A stretch of 64,000 nucleotides of DNA from Rhododendron vialii (Eukaryota; Streptophyta; Magnoliopsida; Ericales; Ericaceae), in contig NC_080557.1 in assembly GCF_030253575.1 (NCBI RefSeq), positions 47,272,501 through 47,336,500 of the forward strand, written 5' to 3'. A model generated the notes under the pieces. That model was not told the DNA's origin and ran no database searches. It saw only the letters and a list, made by a program, of their open reading frames with translations. The first letter of the stretch is position 1; each line of letters opens with the position of its first letter. Position numbers and translations under genes: made by a program. Below, in pieces: positions 30,117 to 42,291 of this stretch.

Positions 30117-33100
30117 ATGGCTAGTGTTCAAGATATCACCATTGGAGCTGCTGTAAACATCCTTTCTGCAGTTGTGTTCCTTGTGGCCTTTGCAATATTA
30201 CGGCTTCAACCAATCAATGATAGAGTTTACTTCCCGAAGTGGTATCTAAAGGGTATAAGAGGCAGCCCAACACGTTCTGGAGCTTTTGTATCGAAGTTCA
30301 TTAACTTGGATTGTAGAACATACATAAAGTTCTTGAATTGGATGCCCGCCGCATTAAGAATGCCAGAACTTGAGCTTATAGATCATGCAGGGCTTGATTC
30401 TGCTGTATATATTCGGATTTACCTTCTTGGGTGAGTTTTTGGATGCTTTTTTGCCTTTTCATTTAAATGTAAAAACTGTTTGATGGGCCACTGTAAGTGA
30501 TAGCTTCTTGGCTGTTATTCTACATGCCAAATTATGCTTTTGCATGGTTCAGTTTTGTGTGTAGTAGTTCTTTGTACTTTGACTTTTTGTTGGTTATTCT
30601 GAACTAACAAAATGGCAGCGGTTTAGGAGGTTGAACGCATTACTGTGTGTACTTTTTCTGTCACTAAATTATTTAGTTATGCCATCACCGATCACTTAAC
30701 TGGAATTTTATGCAGCTTGAAGATATTTGTCCCTATAGCTGCACTCGCTTTTGGGGTCTTGGTTCCTGTAAATTGGACTGGGCGAACGCTAGAGACTATC
30801 AAGGATATAACGTTCACTAATATTGACAAGCTCTCAATATCAAATGTGCCACCTGGATCTAAAAGGTGAGAAGGGTGAAGGGTGTTTTCCCACATTTTCC
30901 TTTACTCATTTTGTGACTTCTCTTGTATTTTAGGTCTTCCTATATCAGTATATTTGCTCATGCAAAACTATCATACAAGCTCCTGTTTCCTTCAGATTTA
31001 CAGCATATACAAACCTATAAATACTTTTAGTAGGTTTCCTCATCCCATGCTGGCTGGCAGATCAGAGATGGAGCTATATATTGACCATGTGTGGCCATGC
31101 TTTCCCCCTTTGTTTTCCAAAATACATTTAGTACTCCGCTATTAATTATCAAAATGTTTGAAGCTAACTTAATTTTCGGTAATTTCTGAATGCCCCCTGC
31201 TGCTTGTTGTCATTCAAACACAATACTTGTTATTTGCCTTCAGGTTTTGGGCACATCTGGTAATGGCGTATGTATTCACATTCTGGACATGCTATATTCT
31301 ATACAAGGAATACAAGATCATAGCTAATATGAGATTACGTTTTCTTGCTTCTGAAAATCGTCGTCCAGATCAATTCACTGTAAGTTCGTCGAAGATTCCC
31401 AGTGACTACTTCTGTTTTCTATGGTCTTTAAAGCAATGTTTTTTAGAAATTAATCATCTGGGTGCATGTGTCTTGCATAACGTGATGTGCTTCCACTTAG
31501 TTGTTGGGTTGCCGCATACCAAGATTGGGTATACCTTTAGCTTTCCTTTATTTATTTGAATTGCTTTTGCAGGTTCTTGTAAGAAACGTTCCTCCAGACC
31601 CTGATGAATCTGTTAGTGAGCACGTTGAACATTTCTATTGCGTAAATCATCCTGATCATTATTTGACACATCAGGTAATCCCTTACTCAAGCACTGAGAT
31701 ATACAGGATGATAAAAGATTGAGCTGTTTTCCAATACTAGCACAGGGAAAAGGAAAAACCCAAAAATCATTTCTGAGCATTGATAATGATATGCAAGCTG
31801 GTGAACTAAGCATAGCTTGAATATCCATTTCATTTTATAGCTTGTGGATTCGAACTTCACTGTTTTAACGACAAGCAAGTCCAATAGTTTAAGGTTGTCA
31901 GAGTGACCAATCTAAACTTGTTGGTCTCGTGTTCAACTTCTTGTGGAAACAGCCTGGCTTACAAAAAATCTGTGGCTTGGGGTTTGATTCTAATGATTCA
32001 TACTATGCGCAAAGCAGATTTTGGGAGTATCCGTGCCAAGCCCGCGAAGTTTGACCTGTTGCGCATTATTGGGGATGCGCCTAGGGCGCATTGAAATGCG
32101 TCTGGGGAGCATAACATTGCGCCTGAGGCGCATTAATGCTGCACAACATGCCAAACTTTGGGCTTGCCCTGGACACTCTTGAACTCCGATTTGTGTGTGG
32201 TTTAAACCGTTCAAAAGCTTGTTCATTTTAATTTCTAACCCAATTAGTTTGGATCGAAAACCATTTTTAAATCAAAATACGTGACCATTTTACCCTCAGT
32301 GGGTCAAAAAAACAATTCATTTCATATGTCCCTCATTTTAAATCGGATCAAGAACCATTATATATCAATAAATACAGTTTTTAAAGTACTAAAAGACGGT
32401 GAGCTCCAATCATAAAAATATTTAAGTTTCGTTTATGAAAAGTGGGTAGAAAGTAGACCACAAAGGCTAAAATATGTTCTAAGTTTCATTTGGTAATCAA
32501 ATCTCTAGTTCTTAGGTATTTCTTCGTTGCTTAAGTATTCCATTTCATCCGGGGCTTACTCTTTGACATGGTTCCAATGTGGCACCGGTCTGCAGAGGTT
32601 TCTCATCATAAAAGAAATGAAAATCAAGAGTTTTGCTGTCTCTTTGTACTTCTGTCATCCAAATTCGTGCCAAAAGTGCCTAATGATTTGCAAGTTTTTT
32701 AATGTTTGCCTATTAGTTCATATCTCTGCCATTCTTATGATTCTGAGCTTGTAGATTGTATACAACGCCAATAAGCTTGCAAAATTGGTGGAAAAGAAGA
32801 AGACCTTGCAGAACTGGCTTATCTATTACCAAAACAAATACGAAAGGAAACCTGATAAGAAACCGACTACGAAGGTACTTTTCTTTTATCAATCGTTGAT
32901 TTTGTATTAATTGATCCTATATATCATTTTGGACTCTGGAGAGTCATCTTATCTGTTCATGAACACTATCGTCTGTTATCACATTATTTTCAGCTCCCAA
33001 GTTATTGATTTTCATGTTATATAATATATAGACAGGTTTCTGGGGCCTTTGGGGACAAAAAGTGGATTCAATTGACTACTATACAGCTGAAATTGAGAAG

Positions 33101-36100
33101 TTGAGCGAAGAGGTAAGTTTCCAGATTAGAACTCTCCATTCATCCTAATGGTAGCTTTGGTCTTATCATCAGATTTTTTAAATTAATCACTGTTGAATGA
33201 CTACTTATCTGGGGGGCCTTTTGTGTCCATGCATGAACTATGTGGATGAATCTTTATCTTTATTATCAAGAACTTTGAAACTCTGGCTTGTTGCAGTATT
33301 AATGTTCTCCCCGTAGATAACCCCAGCTGATTAGAGTATAGGTGTTGGAGTTTTAAGAATAGTTATTTACGCTTTATACAGGAAGTTGCAGAAAGAGAAA
33401 GGGTCATTAGTGATCCAAATGCCATAGTTCCTGCGGCATTTGTGTCGTTCAAAACCAGATGGGGAGCAGCAGTTTGTGCACAAACTCAGCAATCGAGTAA
33501 TCCTACTATTTGGTTGACCGAATGGGCTCCTGAACCACATGATGTTTACTGGAATAATCTTGCGATACCATATGTTGCGCTCACCATCCGAAGATTGCTC
33601 ATGGCTGTTGGTCTATTCTTGTTGACATTCTTTTATATGATCCCTATTACATTTGTTCAGACTCTAGCCAATATTGAGGGCATTGAGAAGGTTTTTCCTT
33701 TCTTGAAGCCATTGATAGAAATGTAAGATTTTATTCTTGTTATCGATTAGTGAATATTTTGTTTTTATTGTGCTTAACCTTTCATTTTCAAATATTGTCA
33801 ATTTAAACTCGTGAAATTAACTTTCTTTCCCAAGATTCCATACAAACAAGATAAACTATATGAAGTGAAAATTTGTTTTTCGTTGAGTTACTGAAGAATT
33901 AATATCTTGCTTATGATGACTTTAGCAACTATCCTGCTTGCTAAGTAGCCTTTTATTTGTATTGTCTAAGGATCAATCAGTAAATCCGGAAAAGAAAAGA
34001 AAAAATGAAGTGGAAGAGGTGACAGCTAGGGAATTGAGGATTCCTCCCAAGTCATTTGCTGCATGTGTTTATGCACTCAATCGAACTACTGATTCTTCAT
34101 GCTATGAAAAAAGAGTTAAGAGTCTGTATATGTAGTTGCAATACTCTTAGTAGTCTGTTAATTCGTGTAGACAGATAGCCAGCACATTTAGATTAGTGTT
34201 TTAGAAGTCCTTTCATCTTTGAGATGCAAGAGCTGGTTTTTCAGTGCTTTTGGCAAGGAGGGTGTGGATGAAAAATTAAGCAGCTTGATGTTGGAAAGTT
34301 CTGTTACAGGAAAGTGGTAAAGTCTTTCATTCAAGGTTTTCTGCCGGGCATTGCATTAAAGATATTCCTCATTGTTCTTCCGACGATTCTCATGACCATG
34401 TCCAAGATTGAAGGATTCACATCACTCTCAACTTTGGAAAGAAGATCGGCTGGAAAGTATCATTTGTTCTTGCTTGTCCTTGTGTTTCTTGGAAACATCA
34501 TCGCTGGAACAGCATTTCAGCAGCTGCATACCTTTTTGAACCAGTCCCCATCTGAGTATGTTGTTTTCTTGTATATGTGGACTTCTTAGAGCATGTTAAA
34601 GCCTTACATAGATCTAAGAGAAAACCTTACTGGGTAATGTGTTTCATTTTTATTTCCCTTATTTCCCCGTTTGTTTGACTGGACTAATAGTGAAGGAATA
34701 TATTCAATCCCAATGTTTTAATCCTGAAAAACAAACAAGCCTTTTGTGCTTCCACATTTTTTCATTCGGGCGAGACTATCTAGTTTCTGATGTTGTGCTC
34801 TCCTTGTAGGATTCCGAAAACTATTGGAGTGTCAATCCCAATGAAAGCCACTTTCTTTATTACTTATATCATGGTTGACGGATGGGCCGGCATTGCAGCA
34901 GAAATTGTTAGATTGGTTCCTTTAGTGATGTTCCACATAAAGAATACATTTTTGGTCAAGACGGACAGAGATAGGGAGCAGGCGATGGATCCTGGTTCCT
35001 TGAACTTCTACACATCTGAGCCTCGCATACAGCTCTATTTCTTGCTGGGACTTGTGTATTCCGTGGTTACCCCCATACTTCTTCCTTTCATCATTGTCTT
35101 CTTTGCCTTTGCCTTTATGGTTTTTCGCCATCAGGTATGTTGCTCTTTTCCTTGACTATGATGCTTTATAGTGTGGAAAGGGTTACAACTATTGCTTTAA
35201 GTCCTTGTGTGTTTCCTGACTCTAATGTAAATAAATTGGTTTCGATCCCCAATATTTGTCTCTTAATATTTTTGCAAAAAAAAAAAAAAAAAATCTTGCT
35301 CTCATCTCACAGTAAGCCTTTTAGAGAAATAAATTGGTCCTGGCCTGTTTCTAGTCAGACCGTGTCATTCCAATTGTGCAGTCGACGCTTACTGGTTAAT
35401 CAGTGATTCAGCAATGAGTGAAATTGTACAGTACAGTAGTCACTAGTCACAGTGGGCGGCCATTAAGAAAATCTACAACCAAAATATCAATCTTACTACC
35501 TAAAAGGGGAATAAAATAAGTGTCATGCCGTTCCCTGTCGATCTTTTGTGATATCGGAATGTAAGCATATGAGAACTTCTAAGAGACTGCTATTTATTGG
35601 TTACATCCTGTAATGGTATGGTATTATGAGACATGTAATTTCTATAATGAAATTGCTTCGTGCTGCAAGATCATCAACGTTTATGACCAAAAGTACGAAA
35701 GTGGGGCAGCATTTTGGCCAGATGTGCATCGTCGGATCATCATTGGATTGATAACATCACAACTTCTGTTATTGGGATTGATGAGCACAAAAGGAGCTGA
35801 ACAGTCAACGTTAGTCCTCATTGCTCTTCCTGTTTTGACCATTTGGTTCCATCGACTTTGCAAGGGGCGCTTTGAGTCGGTATTTGTAAAATATCCTTTG
35901 CAGGTGAGTACAAATATATCATTTGAGGAGCATTCTTTTTTTTCGAACAAAAATTCTTGGTGACATTTGAAGTACAAACTTAATACTTTCTGAAGTGCTT
36001 TTGATATTTCCATAGGCTACGGTTATGAAACGTTCCTGAACGTTTCTTTCCTAACTACCCAATATGAGATTTTGATCCTTGCTGTGAAATAATCATTTGT

Positions 36101-36344
36101 GGTGGGGTTGCTTGATTTTCAGGATGCAATGGTGAAGGACACATTAGAGAGGGCTACAGAACCACATCTAAACTTGAAGGCCTATCTCCAGGATGCTTAC
36201 ATACACCCAGTTTTCAAGGGCAGTGAGTTGGAGCGACCGGCAGCGATAGATGAGGAAGAAAACAACCCACTTGTTGCTACAAGGAGGAGCTCCCAAAGGG
36301 GTAGTAAATATGGTTCCGGCGAAAATTCTGACATTGGAGTTTGA
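30117..36344 (+). CDS. OSCA1: OSCA1-like mechanosensitive/hyperosmolality-gated calcium-permeable channel
   Basis: Eleven coding exons (30117-30430, 30716-30865, 31244-31379, 31573-31674, 32755-32874, 33032-33112, 33382-33722, 34310-34555, 34810-35134, 35670-35903, 36123-36344) give 756 residues, close to Arabidopsis OSCA1 proteins (about 770). The protein forms dimeric membrane channels opened by tension or osmotic stress. Visible parts: N-terminal membrane segments (ITIGAAVNILSAVVF, LKIFVPIAALAFGVLVP, FWAHLVMAYVF), the cytosolic region starting VLVRNVPPDPDESVSEHV, and the pore-forming RSN1/DUF221 region from about residue 360 with MSKIEGFTSLSTLERRSAGK, FFITYIMVDGWAG and FWPDVHRRIII. The tail ends with AYIHPVFKGSE and an acidic/Ser stretch. 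All junctions keep frame. Intron 4 carries a palindromic MITE. The symbol marks the clade, not a proven orthologue. Confidence 0.93.
32025..32178. mobile_element. Palindromic MITE in OSCA intron 4
   Basis: The left end GAGTATCCGTGCCAAGCCC and the reverse complement of the right end (GAGTGTCCAGGGCAAGCCC) match and continue into AAGTTTG. The centre is nearly palindromic too, with GCGCATTA, GCGCC and GCGCAT words, so almost the whole 154 bases can fold. Confidence 0.7.
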
Positions 36345-38060
36345 GATACTTTGAAAATGAAGTGATCGTTCTTGCAATGATCTCACGCTAGCTATGTACT
36401 TACCATAGGTTCTCATGCTCAAGTATGAAATCTATATTAGGAACTGGCTGAGTTATATTGTTCACAGGCTTGCAAGAATGAGAAAACAAAGTTGCTGACC
36501 TCTTAAAAGAAAGATTATATCCTTAGTGAGGATTCCTCTAGTGATTATTGCAGAATTTGAGGTTCTGGTGGTGGTGGAGATTTTGAGAGACATAAGGGTA
36601 ATTCCACTCACCCAAACACCTAGACAATTGCTGACCAGGTGAAGTGTGAGTGGACCTTATAAATACATACATACAACCCAAACCTCTGATGTGTGATTAC
36701 CACACCGAAGGCCAGCCCATCGACACAGGCCTATAGAGCCTCAAATGGTTACTGAAATATCTTTCGTGCCAACAGCTGGAACAAATTGATTAAGGGCCAA
36801 AAATTAAGTATTCAATACAATAGGAAAATAAATCAACTGAGAGAGTGTCAAAGAGTACGTAATTTGTTTTAGTGCCGCAATTCGCAAAAACTTAACCTGC
36901 TTCTCAGCCTCTCAATTTTTTTTTTTGAGAAAAAATAATACTAGTAATAACGTAACGTTCTTGAATAACATAGTAAAAAAAAAATGAAACTAACAAGAAA
37001 CCAACCGCATAAACAAACAAACAACCTAATTTTTTTTGTTTTTTTATTTTTTATCTTCGACAAACACCCTAGTTTAATCCCAACCTAATTGTGAGAATAT
37101 ACAACAGCAAAACCCCTCCTTGTTAAAGCAAAACTAGATGTTTGGACGAATAAAAGCTTAATTCAGGAATTGTAGCAAAGTGATTTTCATCACACATGCA
37201 AAAATAGACTTTCCAAACAAACACCCTTTTTCCTCAAACATTTTTGATAAAATCACATGAGCACTAATTCATATGAAGCTCTGATTTTTTTTCATAATTT
37301 CTACCCATACAGAAACTTGTGCTAAAATAGATGAGCAGATCATCTAAATTAGGCTCCCAACAGTAGTTAGCATGGTCCAGTCTAAATTCGTAAACGGTTT
37401 ATTTCTTTTTCTCTTGATTTTCAAATTTTTAGACCATATATTTTTTGTCTTGAGGGGAGAGGAATTGAGCAAAATATTTTAAAAAAATCATATAAGACGA
37501 CCAAAAAGACAAATATTCAATGACAAAATATTGCCTACAAATTTGACCCGAATCTTGTAAAGATTACCAGAAACATCAAGTATGGGTGTAATTAAGCCGA
37601 AACTCTAATTTACTTATGAGCCTCTCTACAAGAGCAGAGCCTATCAAACGAGTCGAGGTTGGCTTATTTGGTAGATGAGTCCAAAACTTAAACATGAGTT
37701 TGGCTGGATTACTAAACGATCCGAGCCGAGCCGAGCCTTGACAAAACAAAACCACGAGCTGCTCACTAACAGCTCAGTTTGTAAGGGAAAAAAAAAGTTG
37801 TGTTCGGTTCTTAATAGTTTAGTTTAGTTTTAATTTAATTTTTTAATTATTACCCTATTTCTTTCTCTAATCGTTATCCTATTTTTTCAATTATTACTTT
37901 CTCATCTCTCTATCTCTCTCTAATCACTATCTCTCTTCAATCATTACCCTATTTCTCCCTCCATCCACCACCAAAACTAAAATAAACTAAATTTCAACCA
38001 AACAAGGCCAATCATGTGAAAAAGCCAAAACTGGGCCAAACTCACACCCTGATTACGAAT
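36345..38060. other. Intergenic, no gene recognised
   Basis: OSCA 3' UTR followed by AT-rich DNA. At about 37640-37750 GAGCCGAGCCGAGCC words resemble those at 4670-4750. Scattered CTCTCTAATC words occur near 37900. Confidence 0.4.
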
Positions 38061-38316
38061 CCCGATCAACCTTTCGTTGCGTGGTAGACTGGTAGCGGAT
38101 CCAAAAAAAAAAACCTTCGTTGTGTGGTCCACAAATTCACGAGAAATTCAGAGACCCATTTGGGCCATTACCGACATTCTTTGTCCAGCTTCTTCTACTT
38201 CTCGTATTACAGCTTTGATTGGCAAGTCTCAAACTCTGTGTTGGTTTCCATCGCATTTGCTTACTCGAAGTCTTTTTCTTCTTTTTTTCTTCTTCTTTTG
38301 GGTAAGTCCTTTTGTT

Positions 38317-38400
38317 CTTATCCCCTCTCTGATCAGCTCTTATCCCCTCTCTGATCCCCTCTCTGATCAGCTCTTGTCCCCTCTCTGATCAGCTCTTATG
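38317..38400. repeat. Short tandem repeat in the ISA2 leader
   Basis: Units of TATCCCCTCTCTGATCAGCTC (about 22 bases) occur about three and a half times, one of them shortened. They end at the ATG of the leader micro-ORF. Confidence 0.85.
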
Positions 38401-38574
38401 GGAGTTGAAGCTAAATCGCAACTGGGAATTCTAATCAAGTAAGTTAAATCTTTCTCTTTCCACCGTTTTTGTTTTATCGTAGCCAGTTATTGTTATGCCA
38501 GAGAATGTTTTTTTTGAAAAGAGAAGAAAAGATGAATAATAGCAGTGATTCACAAATTGAGTTTCTCAGTGGAA

Positions 38575-38700
38575 AGGGAATTTTTTAGGATATAGTACAA
38601 TGGTTTGTTGTAACGCGCTCTCACATGGGGTGGGTCCCATCTACAGGGTCCCATTCCATGTGGGAGGAGCCTTACAAACCGTTGTATCTAATTTTTCTCC
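38575..38700. mobile_element. MITE-like hairpin in the ISA2 leader intron
   Basis: TACAATGGTTTGT (left, from 38596) pairs with the complement of ACAAACCGTTGTA (right, to 38686), with CTCACATGG against CCATGTGGGAG inside. AT-rich outer flanks (TTTTTTAGGATA and TATCTAATTTTT) extend the inverted repeat. Confidence 0.65.
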
Positions 38701-38794
38701 ACCCAAAGATGCCTCATTGGGGTTTGGTTTCTCTTACTACTTTGTTTCTATAACAATATAACTTCTTGGCCTCGATTGTTTTAATACTGGCAGT

Positions 38795-39220
38795 TAGGGC
38801 TATGGGAATTCAAATCCATAATTGTGGGATTTGGATGATTCTGTTGAATCTGAATTCAAAGTGTGTAGATGGAATGAGCTTATTTGGTTGAGTTTTCAGT
38901 AATTGCGTAGTTGTACCAAAAAGAGAGTTTACAATGTAGGGCTATGGGAATTCAAATCCATAATTGTGGGATTTGGATGATTCTGTTGAATCTGAATTCA
39001 AAGTGTGTAGATGGAATGAGCTTATTTGGTTGAGTTTTCAGTAATTGAGTAGTTGTACCGAAAAGAGAGTTTACAATGTAGGGCTATGGGAATTCAAATC
39101 CATAATTGTGGGATTTGGATGATTCTGTTGACTCTGAATTCAAAGTGTGTAGATGGAATGAGCTTATTTGGTTGAGTTTTCAGTAATTGTGTAGTTGTAC
39201 CGAAAAGAGAGTTTACAATG
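38795..39220. repeat. 142-bp unit in three tandem copies
   Basis: Copies at 38795-38936, 38937-39078 and 39079-39220 are exactly 142 bases long and differ at only a few positions (for example GCGTAG, GAGTAG and GTGTAG near the end). The near-identity means a recent expansion. The array lies wholly inside the ISA2 leader intron. Confidence 0.97.
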
Positions 39221-39678
39221 TAGTTCAATACGTGCATTGCAAAATGCAAATCATACTATATGAGTTTGGACTTCGGTGCTTCAAGCAATATTTGACATAT
39301 TATCATCAGCTTGTGTGTTATTGAATGTCAATCGAATCAGAGTAGATCCGTTTTCTCCAATTCTTGTATATGTTCCTGCATTAAGCTCGAGCCAACTCCA
39401 CTAGCTTATTTCGTAGTAACAACATATTTTCAAATCAAGACTATTAGGTCAAAGTTTGATCCATAATCTTTACTTGGTGAGATCTATTGTAGTCAAAACT
39501 GGTCAATACTAACTGCTATTTGTGTATGCACTTTTGTATTGGCTTTGAAGCTTATTCCTATAGTGATGTAATTCTTTCTATCTGAAACAGAGACAAATTG
39601 TGAATCCTTGAGGAAATCTTGCGATGGGGTGAAGTTTATCGTCCTGGTTTCTTAGTTAATCTCCTGCTGGATTGCCAC

Positions 39679-42291
39679 ATGGCAACTCTTCCTCTACCCG
39701 TTGTCATGATACGGTCCCATTTTGTTAACTGTGGAGGTGCTGAATCATCTAAGCTTATAGCTCCTGCCCATTGTGTATGCAGGAAAAGAGTGACACATAG
39801 CATAGAGAAAATGGATAAGGGAAGAAGCATTGTCTGTGGAGAAGTTAGAGCATATGGAACAAAAGCTTCTCTTCGTTGTCGTAATTTCAGAGTATTTGCT
39901 ACATCACACATTTCTCTTGTCCAAAATGAGGAAAGACCTGCTGCTTACCTATTTAGGACAGAAGTTGGTGGTCATGTGAAGGTACTTGTCCGAAAGAATA
40001 ATGTCAAATACAGCGTGCGCGTTGAAGTGTCATCCCTGCAACTACACAGTAGCGAGGATAAGCTGGTAATGAGTTGGGGTATGTTCAGATCTGATTCATC
40101 GCAATTTATGCCTTTGGACTTTCAAAGTTCAACTCCAGATGCCAAATCCACTACTGTTGAAATCCCGTTTGTGCAAAACTCTCTAGGTACAGTTGCAGTT
40201 GAGTTGGATTTTGAAGGGAATTTAACACCATTCTATCTCTCATTTCTCTTGAAGTGTCCAATGAACGGTGATTCAAAAAGCTCAGTGCTCAGAAGCCATA
40301 GAAAGTCAAACTTCTGTGTGCCTGTTGGTCTTGGTTCAGGGTATCCTGCTCCATTGGGTCTTTCCTTTGCAGCTGATGGTTCTGTCAATTTCTCCCTTTT
40401 CTCACGAAGTGCAGAAGGTATGGTTCTGTGTTTGTATGATGACACAAAGGCAGAGCAACCCGCATTGGAGATCGACCTTGATCCTTATGTCAATCGATCA
40501 GGTGACATTTGGCATGTCTCAATAGACAATGCACTGCCCTTTGTCAGCTATGGATATCGATGCAAGGGGGGAATTACTGAGAAAGGGGACAAATTACTCA
40601 AGAAGCATGTTCTTTTGGATCCATATGCTAGAATAATTGAGAATGCTCATTTGGGTTTAAACTCAAAAAGTCTTGGAAAAATAGACAAAGAACCTCCTTT
40701 TAATTGGAGCGGCGACGTTCGTCCTTGTATACCAATGGAGGAACTAGTGGTTTATTGGGTAAACGTGGGACGTTTTACTAAGCATAAGTCCAGCGGATTA
40801 CCAGATGATGTTGCAGGGACCTTCTCCGGCATTACTGAGAAGGTGAACCATTTCAAAAACCTTGGGGTGAATGCTCTCTTATTGGAACCGATTTTCCCTT
40901 TTGATGGGAAGAAAGGGCCTTATTTCCCATTTCATTTCTTTTCGCCAATCAACCTATTTGGGCGTTCTGGTGATCCTGTAGCCACAAGTAGTTCAATGAA
41001 AGAGATGGTAAAGAAATTGCATGCAAATGGGATAGAGGTTCTTGTAGAGGTGGTTTTCACCCATACTGCTGATGATTGCGCACTTAGAGAAATTGATAAC
41101 TCATCCTATTATCATTCAAGTGGAGATGAACATCCGGGAACCAAAAACGCTTTGAATTGTAACTATCCTATTGTCCAACAGATGATTTTAGATAGTCTGC
41201 GTTACTGGGTGGTTGAGTTTCACGTCGACGGCTTTTGTTTCATCAATGCTTCATCGCTGTTGAAAGGGTTCCATGGTGAACTCCTGTCTCGCCCTCCTTT
41301 GGTTGAAGCAATCGCTTTCGATCCAATACTCTCGAAAACCAAGGTCATTGCGGATTCTTGGAACCCACATGACATAATATCGAAGGAAATCGTTTTTCCT
41401 CATTGGAAGAGATGGGCTGAAATAAACACATACTTCAGTGACAATGTGAGAAACTTCTTGAGGGGTAAGGGTCTTCTAAGTAACCTTGCGACGCGGCTTT
41501 GTGGGAGTGGGGATATGTTTTTGAATGGGAGAGGACCAGCTTTCTCTTTCAATTTCATTACCAGAAATTTCAGCCTCCCTCTAGTGGATTTGGTCAGCTT
41601 CAGCAGCGGCAAGTTAGCTTCTTCACAATTGAGTTGGAATTGTGGGGTAGAAGGCCCCACAAATAATACTGCAGTACTGAGGCGACGACTGAGACAAATC
41701 CGGAATTTTCTATTCATATTGTTTGTTTCATTGGGTGTTCCTGTCCTTAACATGGGAGATGAATGTGGCCAATCTTCTGGCGGTTCCCCGTCATATCTTG
41801 ACAGAAATCCCTTCGATTGGAATGCTTTAAGGACTGGATTTGCCCTTCAGACCACACAATTCATTTCATTTTTGAGTTCTTTGAGAAATAGGCGACGCGA
41901 TCTTCTTCAGAAGAGAAGTTTTTCAAAGGAGGAGAATATCGATTGGCATGGAAGTGACCTTTCTCCTCCGAAATGGGAAGATCCATCAAGTAGATTCCTA
42001 GCTATGACATTGAAAGTTGACAGAGAGGGGAACGATTTGATCTCTGATGTTTCAAGTGTGAGTGGTGATCTGTTTGTTGCCTTCAATGGTGGCAATCAAT
42101 CAGAGAGTATTGTCCTGCCGCCGCCTCAAGAGGAGATGGAATGGCTGCGTTTGGTTGACACGGCACTTCCTTTTCCAGGATTTTTTTCAGAAGATGGTGA
42201 ACCAGTTCTTGAGCAGATGGCTGGATTAGTTACCTATGAGATGAAGTCTCATAGCTGTGTTCTGTTTGAAGCAAAGAGCATAAGTGATTGA
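39679..42291 (+). CDS. ISA2: Isoamylase 2, chloroplastic (non-catalytic debranching partner)
   Basis: One uninterrupted exon of 870 residues from the first ATG (MATLPLPVVMIRSHF) after the leader acceptor; ISA2 genes of other plants also lack coding introns. An N-terminal transit peptide is followed by a plant-specific domain, a CBM48-like region (about 222-320, from YPAPLGLSF) and a GH13 barrel. The usual catalytic positions are changed: region I is EVVFTHTAD (457-465), region II is GFCFIN (518-523) where active isoamylases have GFRFD, and region III is IADSW (557-561) where Glu is expected. ISA2 therefore cannot hydrolyse glucan itself and works as a complex with ISA1 to trim pre-amylopectin in plastids. 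The C-terminus (VTYEMKSHSCVLFEAKS) is complete. It ends tail to tail with PAC. Confidence 0.96.
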   Translation: MATLPLPVVMIRSHFVNCGGAESSKLIAPAHCVCRKRVTHSIEKMDKGRSIVCGEVRAYGTKASLRCRNFRVFATSHISLVQNEERPAAYLFRTEVGGHVKVLVRKNNVKYSVRVEVSSLQLHSSEDKLVMSWGMFRSDSSQFMPLDFQSSTPDAKSTTVEIPFVQNSLGTVAVELDFEGNLTPFYLSFLLKCPMNGDSKSSVLRSHRKSNFCVPVGLGSGYPAPLGLSFAADGSVNFSLFSRSAEGMVLCLYDDTKAEQPALEIDLDPYVNRSGDIWHVSIDNALPFVSYGYRCKGGITEKGDKLLKKHVLLDPYARIIENAHLGLNSKSLGKIDKEPPFNWSGDVRPCIPMEELVVYWVNVGRFTKHKSSGLPDDVAGTFSGITEKVNHFKNLGVNALLLEPIFPFDGKKGPYFPFHFFSPINLFGRSGDPVATSSSMKEMVKKLHANGIEVLVEVVFTHTADDCALREIDNSSYYHSSGDEHPGTKNALNCNYPIVQQMILDSLRYWVVEFHVDGFCFINASSLLKGFHGELLSRPPLVEAIAFDPILSKTKVIADSWNPHDIISKEIVFPHWKRWAEINTYFSDNVRNFLRGKGLLSNLATRLCGSGDMFLNGRGPAFSFNFITRNFSLPLVDLVSFSSGKLASSQLSWNCGVEGPTNNTAVLRRRLRQIRNFLFILFVSLGVPVLNMGDECGQSSGGSPSYLDRNPFDWNALRTGFALQTTQFISFLSSLRNRRRDLLQKRSFSKEENIDWHGSDLSPPKWEDPSSRFLAMTLKVDREGNDLISDVSSVSGDLFVAFNGGNQSESIVLPPPQEEMEWLRLVDTALPFPGFFSEDGEPVLEQMAGLVTYEMKSHSCVLFEAKSISD

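Larger units (their letters stand above)
38398..39603 (+). promoter_or_regulatory. Upstream ORF spanning the ISA2 leader intron
   Basis: An ATG at 38398 opens a frame that reaches a donor (TCAA|GTAAGT, exon end 38438). The best acceptor is GAAACAG at 39590. Joined, it reads MGVEAKSQLGILIKDKL and stops at 39601-39603, 75 bases before the ISA2 ATG. If the transcript starts upstream of 38398, this 17-codon uORF would lower ISA2 translation. The transcript start is not known. Confidence 0.5.

Noticed and set aside
33938-34135. 65-residue frame in OSCA intron 7
   Set aside because: Lies wholly between good splice sites of the OSCA model and has no recognisable domain.
38795-39220. CRISPR-like or satellite array
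   Set aside because: Three adjacent 142-bp units with no spacers in a plant intron; a simple tandem duplication.
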